A DNA stretch of 13,708 nucleotides from assembly GCA_937907305.1 (NCBI GenBank), contig CALERQ010000052.1, forward strand, positions 1 to 13,708, read 5' to 3'. The notes below the pieces were generated by a model. The model saw only the letters and a program-made list of their open reading frames with translations. It did not search any database and was not told where the DNA came from. The translations under genes were made by a program, and so were the position numbers. This DNA is from an uncultured Clostridia bacterium (GTDB lineage Bacteria; Bacillota; Clostridia; Oscillospirales; Ruminococcaceae). Shown one piece after another: positions 13,498 through 13,708 of this stretch (its first letter is position 1; every line of letters begins with the position of its first letter).

Positions 13498-13708
13498 TTA
13501 TCCTCCTTTGAAGGCAAGTATCATAAGAGAAGTGGAAACAATAAACAGCATGGCATAGTACAGGGTAATGGCCAACATAACCGAAAGTGCCGAACCGACC
13601 GATTTAAGCAAACGGGAAAATTCCTCCGCACCCAGCATTTCCCCAATAATGCCACCCACCGCCGTAACCAGCTGCCACAGTGCCATCCGCAGTAACACCG
13701 GCAAAAAA
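13498..13708 (-). CDS. spoIIIAE: Stage III sporulation protein AE, C-terminal end (partial)
   Basis: Only the last 69 or so residues are in the window; the 5' part lies beyond the right edge. The sequence LPVLLRMALWQLVTAVGGIIGEMLGAEEFSRLLKSVGSAL, followed by a hydrophobic helix LSVMLAITLYYAMLFIVSTSLMILAF, matches the end of SpoIIIAE, a polytopic membrane protein of the SpoIIIA complex. The call rests on this segment and on its position 3 nt before spoIIIAF, in the conserved AE-AF-AG-AH order. Its true start cannot be seen. Confidence 0.9.
   Translation of the reverse strand, partial: FLPVLLRMALWQLVTAVGGIIGEMLGAEEFSRLLKSVGSALSVMLAITLYYAMLFIVSTSLMILAFKGG

Overview
The window comes from a spore-forming member of the Clostridia (Firmicutes). 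The evidence is the end of a spoIIIA sporulation operon, an asp23/Gls24 gene, a tyrosyl T-box leader and the order nusB-xseA-xseB-ispA-tlyA-nadK-argR-recN, which is characteristic of this class. The moderately high GC would fit an Oscillospiraceae/Ruminococcaceae-like gut clostridium, but that assignment is an inference. Every gene I can support lies on the minus strand, so the window reads biologically from right to left.

Right part (13708 to about 11890): the C-terminal end of spoIIIAE, then spoIIIAF, spoIIIAG and spoIIIAH. These are parts of the SpoIIIA-SpoIIQ channel between mother cell and forespore. A vegetative-type promoter directly after spoIIIAH starts a housekeeping block: asp23-like gene, nusB, exonuclease VII (xseA, xseB), polyprenyl synthase (ispA), TlyA-type rRNA methyltransferase, NAD kinase, ArgR and RecN. 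Genes from xseA onward are tightly packed or overlapping. nusB is flanked by two RNA hairpins, one just before its ribosome binding site and one resembling an intrinsic terminator just after its stop. The block ends at a terminator after recN. dxs, often found between ispA and tlyA, is absent, and the gene after recN is not spoIVB.

Left part (about 4530 to 1): a second unit starts from a strong sigma-A-type promoter (TTGAAA, 17 bp, TATAAT). It encodes a MurT-like Mur ligase, a GatD-like class I glutamine amidotransferase and an APC-family amino acid permease. A separate promoter, whose -35 box overlaps the permease stop codon, then drives a T-box leader with a UAC (Tyr) specifier, a 12-bp terminator and the 5' two thirds or less of tyrS, which runs off the window.

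The most unusual signal is the MurT/GatD-like pair. MurT-GatD normally amidates the D-Glu of lipid II with ammonia made by GatD from glutamine. Here the GatD-like subunit aligns along its length with the family but has Gly at the nucleophilic Cys position (residue 94) and Met at the catalytic His position. The C-terminal half of its MurT-like partner also departs from usual family motifs while the ATP-binding core is intact. This suggests a divergent amide/amine ligase that does not hydrolyse glutamine, in an operon with an amino acid transporter. Lesser oddities are a MurT gene whose best ribosome binding site points to a non-canonical ATT start, TAGH in place of HIGH in TyrRS, and an ArgR whose arginine-binding GDD motif reads GEN.
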